Assembly: GCF_000517085.1 (NCBI RefSeq)
Contig: NZ_KI912107.1
Span: forward strand, 2,911,980-2,975,979
Direction of reading: 5' to 3'
From: Saccharicrinis fermentans DSM 9555 = JCM 21142
GTDB taxonomy: Bacteria; Bacteroidota; Bacteroidia; Bacteroidales; Marinilabiliaceae
Length of the DNA stretch: 64,000 bases
The notes under the pieces are model-generated. The model did no database searches and was not told the origin of the DNA. It worked only from the letters and a program-made list of their open reading frames with translations. Made by a program: the position numbers and the translations under genes. Below are positions 26,716 to 37,354 of the stretch, piece after piece (within the stretch, counting starts at the first letter, position 1; each line of letters starts with the position of its first letter).

Positions 26716-27939
26716 GTGAGAAAAACTATTTTACATTTGGATTTGGACACATTCTTTGTGTCGTGCGAAAGATTGTTGGACAGCAGATTAAACAATCGGC
26801 CGGTACTCATTGGGGGAACTTCAGACAGGGGTGTGGTTGCTGCCTGTAGTTACGAAGCGCGCAGTTATGGCATTCATTCGGCCATGCCCATGAAGATGGC
26901 TCGTATGCTATGCCCTGATGCAGTAGTCATCAGAGGAAACAGCGGCATATACAGTAAATTCTCGGATATGGTAACGGACATCATTCGTGAAGAATCACCT
27001 CTTTTTGAGAAATCATCTATTGATGAGTTTTATGTGGACATCACTGGTATGGACCGGTTTATACAAACCAGTTATCTCTGGTCGCAGGAACTCCGCAAAA
27101 AGATTTTGAAAGAAACACATCTGCCCATTTCATTTGGATTATCTACCAGTAAAACCGTTTCTAAGGTTGGAACAGGAGAGGCCAAACCCAACAACCACAT
27201 ACAAATTTTGGAGGGAAACGAAAAATCTTTTCTAGCTCCCCTATCTATCAAAAAAATACCAATGGTGGGCGATAAAACTTACCATAAGTTACGCAGTCTG
27301 GGAATTGAAAAAGTTAAAACAGTACAAGATATGCCCATAGAATTAATGGAGCGTGTACTTGGAAAAAACGGAATCATTATCTGGAAAAAATCACAAGGCA
27401 TCGATAACACACCCGTTATTGCCTGGCACGAACGAAAATCCATCTCTTCCGAGCGTACTTTTGAAAAAGACACCACCGATGTGGTCAAGCTACGCAGTAT
27501 CTTGGTGGCCATGGCCGAAAACCTGGCCTATCAACTACGCAATGGAAACAAACTGACTGCATGCATCACACTTAAGATAAGATATTCTGATTTTCAGACC
27601 TATACCAAACAACGACGGGTTTCATACACCTCGCTCGACCACACCATCATTAATACAGTACTTGATTTATTTGAAAAAACATACAACCGCCGCATATTGA
27701 TTCGCCTAATAGGCATAAAACTAAGCCATCTAATTGGAGGCAGTTACCAGATCAGACTATTTGAGGATTCTGAAAAAATCATCAAACTATATCAAGCAAT
27801 GGACAGCGTACGCAATAAGTATGGTAAAAATGCCTTACAACGAGCCATAGGCATGGAGGTAAAAAGCATAGGCAATGAAACCAATCCATTTAACGGTCAA
27901 AAACCAATACTACCCATTACCATAGGAAACAAACATTAA
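26716..27939 (+). CDS. dinB: Y-family DNA polymerase (DinB/Pol IV-like)
   Basis: Translesion polymerase of 407 residues. Catalytic residues are present: LHLDLDTFFVSCERL (first Asp and the Phe-Phe steric gate region) and SSIDEFYVDITG (Asp-Glu). ACSYEARSYGIHSAMPMKMA is the finger block and KKIPMVGDKTYHKLRSLGIE the HhH thumb. It therefore looks active, unlike ImuB, which lacks catalytic residues. Start is GTG at 26716; there is no nearby ATG and the family begins exactly there. It lies 8 bp upstream of dnaE and is coexpressed with it. Confidence 0.9.
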   Translation: MRKTILHLDLDTFFVSCERLLDSRLNNRPVLIGGTSDRGVVAACSYEARSYGIHSAMPMKMARMLCPDAVVIRGNSGIYSKFSDMVTDIIREESPLFEKSSIDEFYVDITGMDRFIQTSYLWSQELRKKILKETHLPISFGLSTSKTVSKVGTGEAKPNNHIQILEGNEKSFLAPLSIKKIPMVGDKTYHKLRSLGIEKVKTVQDMPIELMERVLGKNGIIIWKKSQGIDNTPVIAWHERKSISSERTFEKDTTDVVKLRSILVAMAENLAYQLRNGNKLTACITLKIRYSDFQTYTKQRRVSYTSLDHTIINTVLDLFEKTYNRRILIRLIGIKLSHLIGGSYQIRLFEDSEKIIKLYQAMDSVRNKYGKNALQRAIGMEVKSIGNETNPFNGQKPILPITIGNKH

Positions 27940-27947
27940 AATAAAAG

Positions 27948-30890
27948 ATGCTATTAAACTGTCATTCATATTATAGCTTTAAATATGGAACCCTCTCTGT
28001 GGAGGAACTTTTAACAGAAGCTTCTTCGGGAGGACATAACTCCATCGCATTAACCGACATCAACAACACCGCCGTTAGTCTTGATTTTGTACGACAGGCG
28101 AAAGAACACAATATACGACCTATTGTTGGTGCAGACATTCGCAATGGTGTTCAACAGCAGTTTGTAGCCATCGCTAAAAACACCCATGGTTTCAGTGAAA
28201 TAAATGAGTTTCTAAACCTCCACAAACATAACAACTTACAATTCAAACCCCAAGCACCCGATTATTTCCAAAACACATTTATAATATATCCTTTCCAATC
28301 ACAACTCAGAGAACTAGAAGACTACGAATACATCGGTATTACACCACAAGACTTAAGAAATCTACCCTTCACCCCATGGAAAAAGCATCTGGACAAATTG
28401 GTGATACAACAAACAGCTACCTTTCGTAACAAACGTGATTACAATATTCACCGTTTACTTAGAGCCATCGATAAAAACACGCTATTAAGCAAGCTCAGCA
28501 AAGAAGAACAAGCCAGCTTCAACGACCAATATAAAAGCCATGACAAATTGCTTTCCATCTACGAGAATTATCCACCCATCATCGCCAACACCCAAAAACT
28601 GTTGGATACATGTAACATGGAGTTTACTTTTAAAACGAATAAAAACAAAAAAGTATTCACCAACTCCAAAGAAGAAGACTTTCAGTACCTCAAAGCCCAA
28701 GCTTACAAAGGACTAAAATATAGATACGATAAAGTCAGTGATAAGGTATTAGTCCGTTTAGAAAAAGAACTAAGTGTCATCAAGGAACTGGATTTTTGTG
28801 CTTATTTTCTTATTAACTGGGACTTGGTTCAATATGCCCTCAGTAAAGGATATTATCACGTAGGGCGAGGAAGTGGAGCCAACAGCCTGACCGCCTATCT
28901 ATTACGCATCACCAACGTTGATCCCGTAGAGCTTGACTTATATTTCGAACGTTTTATCAACACCCATCGGAGCTCGCCTCCCGACTTTGACATCGACTTT
29001 TCCTGGACCGACCGAGACGATGTAACACGCTATCTATTTGATAAATACGGATGGGATCACACCGCATTACTGGGTTCTTTCATCACCTTCAACCACAAAT
29101 CAGCATTTAGAGAGATAGGCAAGGTATTCGGTTTACCAGAAGAAGAGATCACCCGTCTACAAAAGAATCCCAATCCCGACCTGGCTGACGAATACGGCAA
29201 ATGGGTGATTCGCTACAGTGCATACATTAGCAATTTCCCCAGTCACCCCAGCATCCATTCCAGTGGCATCCTCATCTCAGAAGAACCCATCAGTAATTAT
29301 TCGGCCACAGAACTACTACCCAAGGGATTCCCATCCACTCAGTTCGACATGTATATAGCCGAAGATATTGGTTTACATAAATTTGACATCTTAAGTCAAA
29401 GAGGTCTGGGAAAAATAAAAGACACCCTCAACATCATCAAAGAGAATCATGGGATAGACATTGACATCAACAACACCAAAGTATTTATGGAAGACCCCAA
29501 GGTAAAATCTCTGCTAAAAAAAGGACAAGCCATCGGTTGTTTTTATATCGAATCACCCGCCATGCGCATGCTCCTGACCAAGCTCAAGGCCGAAGATTAC
29601 AAACGTCTGGTAGCCGCCAGTTCCATCATCAGACCGGGAGTAGCACAAAGCGGAATGATGCGTGAATATATCATCCGCTTTCAAAACCCAAACAAACGCA
29701 CAGAAGCCCAAAATGCCTTGCCAGCCTTGTACGAAATACTGGAAGAAACCTATGGTGTTATGGTATACCAGGAAGATGTAATTAAGGTGGCTCACTACTT
29801 TGCAGGTCTGACACTCGACGAGGCAGATATTCTACGCCGCGGCATGTCATGGAAATTCAAACAACGCAACGAATTTGGAAAAGTACGAAACAAATTTTTC
29901 ACCAACTGTAAAAACAAAGGTTATCCCGACGAGGTGGTTCAGGACATCTGGCGACAAATAGAAAGCTTTGCCAATTATGCCTTTGCCAAAGGTCACTCGG
30001 CCAGCTATGCCGTAGAAAGCTTTCAGGCACTTTACCTCAAAGCGTATTACCCCTTGGAATATATGGTGGCCACACTGAATAATGGAGGTGGTTTTTATTC
30101 CCCTCAACTATACCTCCACGACGCCGTGATGCATGGAGCTACCATTGAAGTACCCTGCATAAACCAAAGTTTTTGGGAAAACACAATTAAAGGCAACACT
30201 ATTTTTTTGGGATTTTATTTACTACGAGATCTTGAAAAGGAGATGGTTCGCACACTTTTAAATGAACGAGGGTTAAATGGCTCTTATCTTCACCTGCGCG
30301 ACTTCGTAAAACGTGTGCCCATCAGTCTGGAACAACTCTCCATACTCATCCGCATTGGAGCCTTTCGTTTTACAGGTATTGGCAAAAAAGAACTACTCTG
30401 GGATGCACACTTTTTACTGGGGCACAATAAAAAAACCAAACCCCAACGAACCCTTTTTCAGGCTGAAGTTAAAGAGTTTCAACTCCCTGCGCTCTGGCAA
30501 CATCGATTAGAAGATGCCTTTGACGAAATGGAGCTACTAGGCTTATCTATCCGTTCACCCTTTGAGCTGGTGCGAGACGAACTACCCTCCTCTTTAAAAG
30601 CCTGCCATCTACCACAGCTTATGGGAAAACTTATTCGTATTGTCGGATATCTTATACATAGAAAACCAACCCGTACATCCAATGGAAAAACCATGTTTTT
30701 TGGCACCTGGATTGACATTGACGGACATTGGCTGGATACCGTCCACTTCCCTCCAGCTGCACAGATGTATCCATTTAGAGGACCAGGATGCTATGTGATT
30801 GAAGGCATAGTAGCCGAAGAATATGGTTTTTGGAGCATCGAAGTCACAAAAATGGAAAGAATGCCCAACTCAAGCCTAGAAAGCAATTGA
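27948..30890 (+). CDS. dnaE: DNA polymerase III alpha subunit, error-prone type (DnaE2/ImuC-like)
   Basis: C-family polymerase of 980 residues, shorter than replicative DnaE (~1160-1450) and close to DnaE2/ImuC. The PHP domain opens with LLNCHSYYSFKYGTLSVEEL, ALTDINNTAV and RPIVGADI. The palm carries PPDFDIDFSWTDRDDV (catalytic Asp pair), followed by YGVMVYQEDVIKVAHYFAGL and FAKGHSASYA. Pairing with dinB and an S24 repressor marks it as a damage-inducible mutagenesis polymerase rather than the replicase (inference). Confidence 0.88.
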   Translation: MLLNCHSYYSFKYGTLSVEELLTEASSGGHNSIALTDINNTAVSLDFVRQAKEHNIRPIVGADIRNGVQQQFVAIAKNTHGFSEINEFLNLHKHNNLQFKPQAPDYFQNTFIIYPFQSQLRELEDYEYIGITPQDLRNLPFTPWKKHLDKLVIQQTATFRNKRDYNIHRLLRAIDKNTLLSKLSKEEQASFNDQYKSHDKLLSIYENYPPIIANTQKLLDTCNMEFTFKTNKNKKVFTNSKEEDFQYLKAQAYKGLKYRYDKVSDKVLVRLEKELSVIKELDFCAYFLINWDLVQYALSKGYYHVGRGSGANSLTAYLLRITNVDPVELDLYFERFINTHRSSPPDFDIDFSWTDRDDVTRYLFDKYGWDHTALLGSFITFNHKSAFREIGKVFGLPEEEITRLQKNPNPDLADEYGKWVIRYSAYISNFPSHPSIHSSGILISEEPISNYSATELLPKGFPSTQFDMYIAEDIGLHKFDILSQRGLGKIKDTLNIIKENHGIDIDINNTKVFMEDPKVKSLLKKGQAIGCFYIESPAMRMLLTKLKAEDYKRLVAASSIIRPGVAQSGMMREYIIRFQNPNKRTEAQNALPALYEILEETYGVMVYQEDVIKVAHYFAGLTLDEADILRRGMSWKFKQRNEFGKVRNKFFTNCKNKGYPDEVVQDIWRQIESFANYAFAKGHSASYAVESFQALYLKAYYPLEYMVATLNNGGGFYSPQLYLHDAVMHGATIEVPCINQSFWENTIKGNTIFLGFYLLRDLEKEMVRTLLNERGLNGSYLHLRDFVKRVPISLEQLSILIRIGAFRFTGIGKKELLWDAHFLLGHNKKTKPQRTLFQAEVKEFQLPALWQHRLEDAFDEMELLGLSIRSPFELVRDELPSSLKACHLPQLMGKLIRIVGYLIHRKPTRTSNGKTMFFGTWIDIDGHWLDTVHFPPAAQMYPFRGPGCYVIEGIVAEEYGFWSIEVTKMERMPNSSLESN

Positions 30891-31064
30891 CATTTACAGG
30901 AATAATTTTAGGAAACTATTTTTTGAAACTTCTCGAAATAATACAGATCGAATAATATGAACAGGTATTCGTCCCTCCTTATTAAGAACGACGAATTATT
31001 ATATATCACAAATAAAAAAAAGCAGCCCCAAATTAAGTGACTGCTTTCTATTTCGTTATTTATT

Positions 31065-33431
31065 CTATAATAAATTACCAAACTTAACCCCAAAGTAAAT
31101 AGTACGCGGATTAACCGGACCGTAAATATATGCCGGATCACGATTCACACCATGGTCAAAGTCATCCTGATATGAGTTGAATAAATTCTTAACACCCGCA
31201 GAGAATTCTATAGAAGCACCATTCAGCTTATATTTATAACTAAGCTTAGTACCAAAATCAAAAAAACTGTCTGACACAACAATACCATTAGCATCCAGAC
31301 CAGCTTTAGTCTCTTCTCCTTCATAAAGCACATCCATCTCCCCGGTATAGTTTCCGGTATTAGACCAGCAGAAACCTTTCGCAAAATCCCAGTCAATAGT
31401 AAAGAAACCATAGTTATTTGGAGTTCTCAGGATGTTTTTGCTCCCCCAATCCTGTTCTTCCTCATACTTACTGGTTTGGATAGTAAATCCTGAAGATAAG
31501 TTTACTTTTTCATGCGGGATCAATTTAAATTCCATATTTACCCCTTGCACTTTTGCTCCCGACGAGTTTATACGAGTATAAGTAATCTCTCCTGCTTCGT
31601 TGGGATCTCCCAATTCATTAGCAAAAGCATCTTCCAGTTTTGTATAAAACCCTTCAACCAATAAGCCAAAATAAGTGTTCCCCAATTGTTTATTAAAATC
31701 CAATGAAGCCATATAACTGTTACTTGTTTCCTGTTTTAAATCCGGATCATTTTTATGAATCACCTTATGAAGACCTGAAGTTTCGATATGTAAATCCTCA
31801 TCAAATATTTGAGGCGCACGATATCCTTGCGAGTAGCTAACCCTTGCCTGTAGAGCCTTTGTTACATTATACATAAAACTTAAACGCGGACTAAAAACAT
31901 TTCCCGATTTATCTTCTCCTTCATTCTCTTTATCTTCAATATAATAATGGTCATAACGAGCACCAACCGACATCTTCAGTCTATTTATTTTTACATCATA
32001 TTGAGCAAAGACACCCGTAGTAATTGAAGATTGATCAGCCACAATGGTATTTTCTGTATGAGTTGTTTCAATCTCACCATTCACCACTGCATACTCTGGA
32101 TAACCTAATTTTTTATCAGTCAAAAAGCCGCTTGTATTTTCAATACCCGCCACTAAAGTAGAACTACTACCCAGTAAAGCTTTGTATTGAACGCCCATAT
32201 TATACGAATCATCTTTTGAGTTACCATAATCCTGTAATGATTGCTCTGCGCCATAGTAAGAGTCACGATTCAAGAACTGACCAGAAGCATAAATGGATAA
32301 CAAATCAGCTTCCCGAAAAAACTTCTCATAAGTTACACCTGCAACTGTTAAGTGATGTGTTAAAGCCTCTGCGATATCTCTTTCGTGCAAAGGATAATCT
32401 TGCATATTACCCCCGTCACGCTGTTCGTTAATGGCAAAAAAATCAACAGATAACTTATCCCGATATCCAAACCTATGAAAAACCCTTGCTCCCAAGGTCA
32501 GGTTTTCTAACGGAGCGAGTTCCGAAAAACTGTCACCGTTGGCATCAAACATCTCTCTTTTACGTTTCAAACCATAAACCGAAACTCCTGATTTATGATC
32601 ATCAGAAACTATCGATGCATTAAAATTAACAGAATAATCAGAAGCGATATCTCCTGCTCCATCAACTCCAACACCAATACTATTGTAATTAGCCCCCGCC
32701 TCGTAGGAATTACGAGTAGGCTCTTTCATAATAACGTTAATAGTACCTGCAATGGCATTACTACCAAAAAGAGCAGAACCACCCCCACGCACAACTTCTA
32801 CTTTTTCTATCATGTTTGAAGGAATCAATTCTAAGCCATAAACCCCGGCTAATCCACTAAAAATAGGACGGCTATTAATCAGAATTTGAGAATAAGGTCC
32901 TTCCATCCCGTTCATACGCACTTGCGAAAAACCGCAATTTTGACAGTTATTCTCCAGACGTAAACCCGGCGAAAAACAAAGACCTTCTCCCAATGTAACC
33001 GACTGGGTAGTTCCAAAAAGTTTTGGAGAAATCGTGTTAACAATCACAGCAGCCTCTGTTCTCTTTTGCTCAGCCCTATCGGCAGAAACAACAACCTCTT
33101 CCAAGTTCATCACATCTTTTATCAGATCAAATTTCTCCTCTATTGTCTTGCCACTTTGCAATATAACTGTTCGTTCTTCAGATTTGTATCCAACAATACT
33201 CACAACGATGGTTTGTTCTCCTACAGGCATATTAATTAACTGAAAATGACCTGTTTCATCAGTCATAGTACCAATAGTAGTACCTTTTATTCCAACAGCT
33301 GCAAAAGCAAGATGCTTCCCTTCGCATACAACATGCCCTACAATATTGGCATCGGTTTTCGATTTTTGCGCAAACGTCAATTGCGTAATCAGCAAACATA
33401 AGATTACTAGTAATGAATTGTTTAGTTTCAT
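31065..33431 (-). CDS. TonB-dependent outer-membrane receptor with plug CxxC
   Basis: 788 residues. Signal peptide (to TFAQ), a carboxypeptidase-like domain (~30-110), plug domain (LEEVVVSADRAEQKRTEAAV; VEVVRGGGSALFGSNAIAGT) and a 22-strand-type barrel ending in ...YFGVKFGNLL. The plug contains RLENNCQNCGFSQVRMNGME, a Cys pair seen in a Bacteroidota receptor group often placed near metal-uptake genes. A His-rich membrane protein gene lies upstream on the same strand. The ligand is unknown; a metal or metal-chelate is a reasonable guess. Confidence 0.9.
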   Translation of the reverse strand: MKLNNSLLVILCLLITQLTFAQKSKTDANIVGHVVCEGKHLAFAAVGIKGTTIGTMTDETGHFQLINMPVGEQTIVVSIVGYKSEERTVILQSGKTIEEKFDLIKDVMNLEEVVVSADRAEQKRTEAAVIVNTISPKLFGTTQSVTLGEGLCFSPGLRLENNCQNCGFSQVRMNGMEGPYSQILINSRPIFSGLAGVYGLELIPSNMIEKVEVVRGGGSALFGSNAIAGTINVIMKEPTRNSYEAGANYNSIGVGVDGAGDIASDYSVNFNASIVSDDHKSGVSVYGLKRKREMFDANGDSFSELAPLENLTLGARVFHRFGYRDKLSVDFFAINEQRDGGNMQDYPLHERDIAEALTHHLTVAGVTYEKFFREADLLSIYASGQFLNRDSYYGAEQSLQDYGNSKDDSYNMGVQYKALLGSSSTLVAGIENTSGFLTDKKLGYPEYAVVNGEIETTHTENTIVADQSSITTGVFAQYDVKINRLKMSVGARYDHYYIEDKENEGEDKSGNVFSPRLSFMYNVTKALQARVSYSQGYRAPQIFDEDLHIETSGLHKVIHKNDPDLKQETSNSYMASLDFNKQLGNTYFGLLVEGFYTKLEDAFANELGDPNEAGEITYTRINSSGAKVQGVNMEFKLIPHEKVNLSSGFTIQTSKYEEEQDWGSKNILRTPNNYGFFTIDWDFAKGFCWSNTGNYTGEMDVLYEGEETKAGLDANGIVVSDSFFDFGTKLSYKYKLNGASIEFSAGVKNLFNSYQDDFDHGVNRDPAYIYGPVNPRTIYFGVKFGNLL

Positions 33432-33664
33432 AATAAATGATTATTTTATTTGGGAAATAACTCGATATATGCCAAAAACAAATACGATTCCCACGTGCCC
33501 ATATTTCTGTTATTCACTAAGATATCGTGCAGGTTGATATAACAATCTGAACAAAAATTAAGACATAAGGAACCTCTATAAACGCTTTATATACATCATA
33601 AAATAATATATATAAACAATTTGTTTTTAATACATAACACAATTAAGCACATCCATTTAGTGAG
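33432..33664. other. Receptor upstream region
   Basis: AT-rich gap before the receptor gene. A small imperfect dyad GTTATATCAAC lies near 33534-33544 (minus strand), possibly an operator. No TAnnTTTG element with good spacing was seen. Confidence 0.2.
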
Positions 33665-33820
33665 GATAACACATTAGAACTCCATTATTAGAATTAAAGA
33701 TGCTATCAAGCAAAAGTTGTTGAAATGAGACATAACAATCCTATGCTAAATTACAGCAACAAGTTAACTAACAAGCTGATGAGCAGCAGATTTAATTCGT
33801 AATAAATTTGAGCTTATAAG
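33665..33820. repeat. Long form of REP/MITE family 1 (degenerate copy)
   Basis: ACATTAGAACTCCATTATTA near the left and AAGTTAACTAACAAGCTGAT, then GCAGCAGATTTAATTCG, towards the right align with the 46033-46201 copy in order. The terminal CCCGAAAAATGCA arm is worn away. Confidence 0.4.
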
Positions 33821-33826
33821 AATTAA

Positions 33827-33983
33827 ATAGTCTTTACAAGAAAACGCCTAACACTGCCTTATTCTCATTTTTGAAACAATCATTTAAATCAGTAAACTCC
33901 TTTATTTCAAAAACATCGAAAGCCTTATCTTTGAAGCTTTCATATTAAATACAGAAAAAACAGTCGTTTTCTTGCAGCCACTA
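33827..33983. repeat. MITE-like element family 2, copy 1
   Basis: 157 bp closely matching 37786-37940. The ends are inverted repeats: TTACAAGAAAAC at the left and GTTTTCTTGCAG at the right. Its right end supplies the stop codon (33981-33983) of the His-rich protein gene. Confidence 0.7.
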
Positions 33984-34349
33984 AACACAAGGAGGTGCTC
34001 TTCCTAATTTGTGGGAAACATATCCAGAGAAGTATTTTTGGATATGATCTTCGGTTTTAACATAAACCTTTGCTACTAAAGCTAAAACAGCAACTACAAA
34101 GGCTATAACAAACAGAATATTTAGTTGATTAAAAAAAACATACTCTGAATTCGAGTGCTGGTGTTTTTTTATAGGTTCCGTATCAGAACCTTTATGAAAA
34201 GGGCGTGCATGTGAAATAATAGTACCGTTATCCAGTAAATGCGTGTGAGAATAAACAGCTTTGTTAACAATTTGAACAATAAACATAACACACAGCAGCC
34301 ATGAAATCATGGACAAGAAGCTTTTATGTTTACTAAATCGAATCATCAT
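33981..34349 (-). CDS. His-rich two-pass membrane protein
   Basis: 122 residues with two hydrophobic segments (about 12-30 and 73-95). Between them is a periplasmic loop rich in His: SHTHLLDNGTIISHARPFHK and KKHQHSNSEY. Such loops bind transition metals. It lies upstream of the CxxC TonB receptor on the same strand, though 549 bp away. No family name recognised; a metal-sensing or metal-delivery role is inference. The stop codon lies at the edge of a MITE-like element. Confidence 0.6.
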   Translation of the reverse strand: MMIRFSKHKSFLSMISWLLCVMFIVQIVNKAVYSHTHLLDNGTIISHARPFHKGSDTEPIKKHQHSNSEYVFFNQLNILFVIAFVVAVLALVAKVYVKTEDHIQKYFSGYVSHKLGRAPPCV

Positions 34350-34534
34350 TCAGGTATTTTCAAATACTACTTTTCATCTTTTCGCCGACAAATCTATTAG
34401 ATTATTCTCAACATCAAAAAATAGTATTGGTATTTTTTCAATCCCAAGGTAAAAATACCTAAATATGAGGATAGATACCGGGTCAGTATTCACCTAAAAG
34501 CTGCATGTTCGCACCTAACAATTGTCTACATACA

Positions 34535-35410
34535 TTATCCACCAATATTTTCGCCCATTTTAACTTCTGTTTCAAGATGATTTTTGGTATTCTCGATCAA
34601 GTCAGAATCAATCGTGACTTTCCCTTTTTCAAAAATCAGAACCACCGTAGAACCACCGTAGGCAAAATAACCTTTTTCTTGACCTTTCTGTATATGCGTA
34701 TGAGGTTCATGCGTTTGAATAATACTACCCACAAGTGCCGCTCCAATCTCAGCCATCAACACATCACCATATTCCTCAGAATTAATAATGGTGTACACCC
34801 TTCTGTTTTGACTAAAGATTCGGATATTTTTTTTCATGGCAACAGGCGACACAGAAAAATAACGTCCTTTCAATGATTTGGTCTCAGAAACCCTACCACT
34901 AACCGGAAAATGAAAACGATGATAATCGGTTGGAGCCAAACGAACAATATACATAGAACCATCATTATATTTCTTAGCCAGATTCTTATCCTTTAAAAAT
35001 TCATGCAATTTAAACTCAGAACCTTTAATAAAAAAGCTGGTAATATGGCTAATATCCTGAAAAGCTAAGACCTTCCCGTCAGCTGGAGAAACAAGTCTAT
35101 CTCCAATAATTCGCTTACCAGGTCGTAGTTTTCTATAAAAAAAGTCATTAAAGCACTTATATCCATTATCACTATAATATTGCGAAAGATCAATTTTATA
35201 TTTCTCTATAAACTTATTTACCTGATTAACGGACAGTGGACTACTCATAAAATGGCCCACAACAGTAGATGCAAACTTACGCTTCAAGAGCATGTGCAAG
35301 GTAAGCTTTCCACTTGGTGTATAGTACAGCCAGTTTAAAACCCCTTTAGCAACGATCATTTCTTTTTTAACTGTCTTAGTGCTTCTTTCTACGTAATTTA
35401 TTGCGTCCAT
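34535..35410 (-). CDS. psd: Phosphatidylserine decarboxylase proenzyme
   Basis: Makes phosphatidylethanolamine at the membrane. The self-cleavage motif is YGGSTVVL (GGST in place of E. coli LGST), whose Ser becomes the pyruvoyl group. LVSPADGKVLAF and APTDYHRFHFPVSG hold the conserved Asp and His. About 291 residues, the single-chain type II-like form. The start is uncertain between ATG 35410 (MDAINYVERSTK, chosen by family likeness) and ATG 35431. It is downstream of the chemoreceptor gene on the same strand. Confidence 0.9.
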   Translation of the reverse strand: MDAINYVERSTKTVKKEMIVAKGVLNWLYYTPSGKLTLHMLLKRKFASTVVGHFMSSPLSVNQVNKFIEKYKIDLSQYYSDNGYKCFNDFFYRKLRPGKRIIGDRLVSPADGKVLAFQDISHITSFFIKGSEFKLHEFLKDKNLAKKYNDGSMYIVRLAPTDYHRFHFPVSGRVSETKSLKGRYFSVSPVAMKKNIRIFSQNRRVYTIINSEEYGDVLMAEIGAALVGSIIQTHEPHTHIQKGQEKGYFAYGGSTVVLIFEKGKVTIDSDLIENTKNHLETEVKMGENIGG

Positions 35411-35506
35411 CGGATATTGATTGTTGACCATGCAAATTAACAAGTTTTTTTTCTCTTTTGTCGACTATTATCCGCTAAAAATTCAACTTATAAAAAAGAT
35501 TATTTC

Positions 35507-37354
35507 TTATACTTCCTCTTCTTCCACCTTAAAAAATGCCATTACATCTTTTAGTACTTCGGCTTGCGAATTCATTTCCTCTGCATTACTGGCTAATTCT
35601 TCACTACTACCAGCTCCTGCTTGAGCAATAGAATTAAGCTGTTGCACTGCGTTGTTCACCTGAGAAATCCCAGTAGAAAGCTCCTGGTTTGACACAGAAA
35701 TTTCTTTACTCAATTGCGATGAACTTACAATCTCTGGCAGGACGCTCTCCAATTTTTCACCTGCCAATGCTGATTTCTCCAATCCAGCTTGAGTTATATG
35801 TACAATTTCGTCCGCAGCAATCTTACTGTTTTCGGCCAACTTACGTACTTCGGTAGCTACCACAGCAAAGCCCTTTCCATGTTCTCCTGCTCTGGCAGCC
35901 TCCACAGAAGCATTTAAAGCCAAAATATTGGTCTGATATGCAATATCATTGATCACACTAATTTTTTCAGCAATGATTTTATTGGCTTGAACCGCCTCTT
36001 TACTTAAACCGGTTACTTCCTGTATACTTTCTTCTGCCCTTTGTGTGATTTGCGCCGCATTCTTTGAATTTTCAGTACTCTGAACAACATTGGCACTAAT
36101 TTGCTCAATGGTAGATGAAACCTCTTCTACAGCAGCCGCCTGTTCATTGGCAGAGTTACTTAAATTTTGCGATGCCAAATTCACTTCTTTACTAGCCGCA
36201 GCAATCCCTTCCGATCCTGACAAAACAGTACCTGCCACCCCCTTAAGCTTATCTCGCATCGCCTTAAGAGCCTGTATCAAAAAACCAATTTCGTCACCCT
36301 GACTAACCTCCAGATCTTTGGTAAGGTCGCCCTCAGCAATACTACCAGCAAAAGCAACCCCCATCCCAATAGGTTTGGTAATGGTACGCGTAATAACCCA
36401 CGCCAAACAAAGTCCCAATACAATAGAAATGGCAATCATCAGCACAGAAAACTTCACACTACTCCCCTGTTTTTCTGTAGCAAACTGCCTTATACTAGTG
36501 GCCAAAACATCTGCATCCCTATACATGGTGCTAATATTCTGTTCCATCACATGCTGAACTTCTTGCTGCTTAAGAATCTCTTTTCGAATAAGCGCAAGAG
36601 CCTCCAGATACTTATTTATATTATCAAGTGCCTCAGCTATTTGTTTCGAAGTACGTTTTGTTTTCATGAGTCTTCCTGCACGCATCAAGTGCTCAGAAGA
36701 CTCTTGAACCGCATTCACACTATTTTGGTAATTTTCCTCAGAAAAGTTTAGTATAAATTTCAAGGCCAAATACCGACCTTCCTTTAAGGCCGATAGTGAA
36801 TTTTCAATCGCCTGAAACTTATAAACATTTGTATCATCATCCACCACCTTGGCATAATCTACCACAATATCAAATGCTTCCTCCACATATGCCGAGGCAG
36901 TAGCTCCTGCCAGCGCTCCATCCCTGATGGCCTTTTGTTTCACCTTTTCAGCTTCACGAAAAGTGTTATTCACCTGGATATATTCCTGTGCTTCCTTTTG
37001 AATTTCACCACTAACAGAAAAACTACTTTCTAACTCAAGCTTTTCATTTAACAAATGTGTTGCTCCAACAACCTTCTGCGCCTCATCAATACACAACTTA
37101 TTGTACCCTTCATCACCATAAATAATATAGCGAAGTGAACCCCCTTGCGCATCACCTACGGCATCAATCATCGTATAAAGATCTAACATTTTATTTAATT
37201 GTTCACTGACCGTAAAGATACCCTTGGTACTTGTATACTCTGCTATGCCTGAAATAAAAAGCAAAATGCTAAAGCCTAAAAACAACTTGGTTCCTATTTT
37301 TACATTGCCCATTCTCAACATATTAACAAAACGGCTTCGACGTACAAATTTCAT
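35507..37354 (-). CDS. Methyl-accepting chemotaxis protein
   Basis: 615-residue chemoreceptor. TM1 about 22-42, a ~250-residue helical periplasmic sensor region, TM2 about 303-325 ([20 protein letters not shown]), HAMP, then the signalling hairpin with the hallmark [20 protein letters not shown] and [20 protein letters not shown]. The tail FFKVEEEEV is acidic and lacks the NWETF tether for CheR. The ligand is unknown. No other chemotaxis gene is in the window. Confidence 0.92.
   Translation of the reverse strand: MKFVRRSRFVNMLRMGNVKIGTKLFLGFSILLFISGIAEYTSTKGIFTVSEQLNKMLDLYTMIDAVGDAQGGSLRYIIYGDEGYNKLCIDEAQKVVGATHLLNEKLELESSFSVSGEIQKEAQEYIQVNNTFREAEKVKQKAIRDGALAGATASAYVEEAFDIVVDYAKVVDDDTNVYKFQAIENSLSALKEGRYLALKFILNFSEENYQNSVNAVQESSEHLMRAGRLMKTKRTSKQIAEALDNINKYLEALALIRKEILKQQEVQHVMEQNISTMYRDADVLATSIRQFATEKQGSSVKFSVLMIAISIVLGLCLAWVITRTITKPIGMGVAFAGSIAEGDLTKDLEVSQGDEIGFLIQALKAMRDKLKGVAGTVLSGSEGIAAASKEVNLASQNLSNSANEQAAAVEEVSSTIEQISANVVQSTENSKNAAQITQRAEESIQEVTGLSKEAVQANKIIAEKISVINDIAYQTNILALNASVEAARAGEHGKGFAVVATEVRKLAENSKIAADEIVHITQAGLEKSALAGEKLESVLPEIVSSSQLSKEISVSNQELSTGISQVNNAVQQLNSIAQAGAGSSEELASNAEEMNSQAEVLKDVMAFFKVEEEEV

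Noticed and set aside
30908-31141. 77-codon hydrophobic minus-strand frame below the TonB receptor
   Set aside because: It overlaps the receptor's end in another frame, has no start context and no family likeness.
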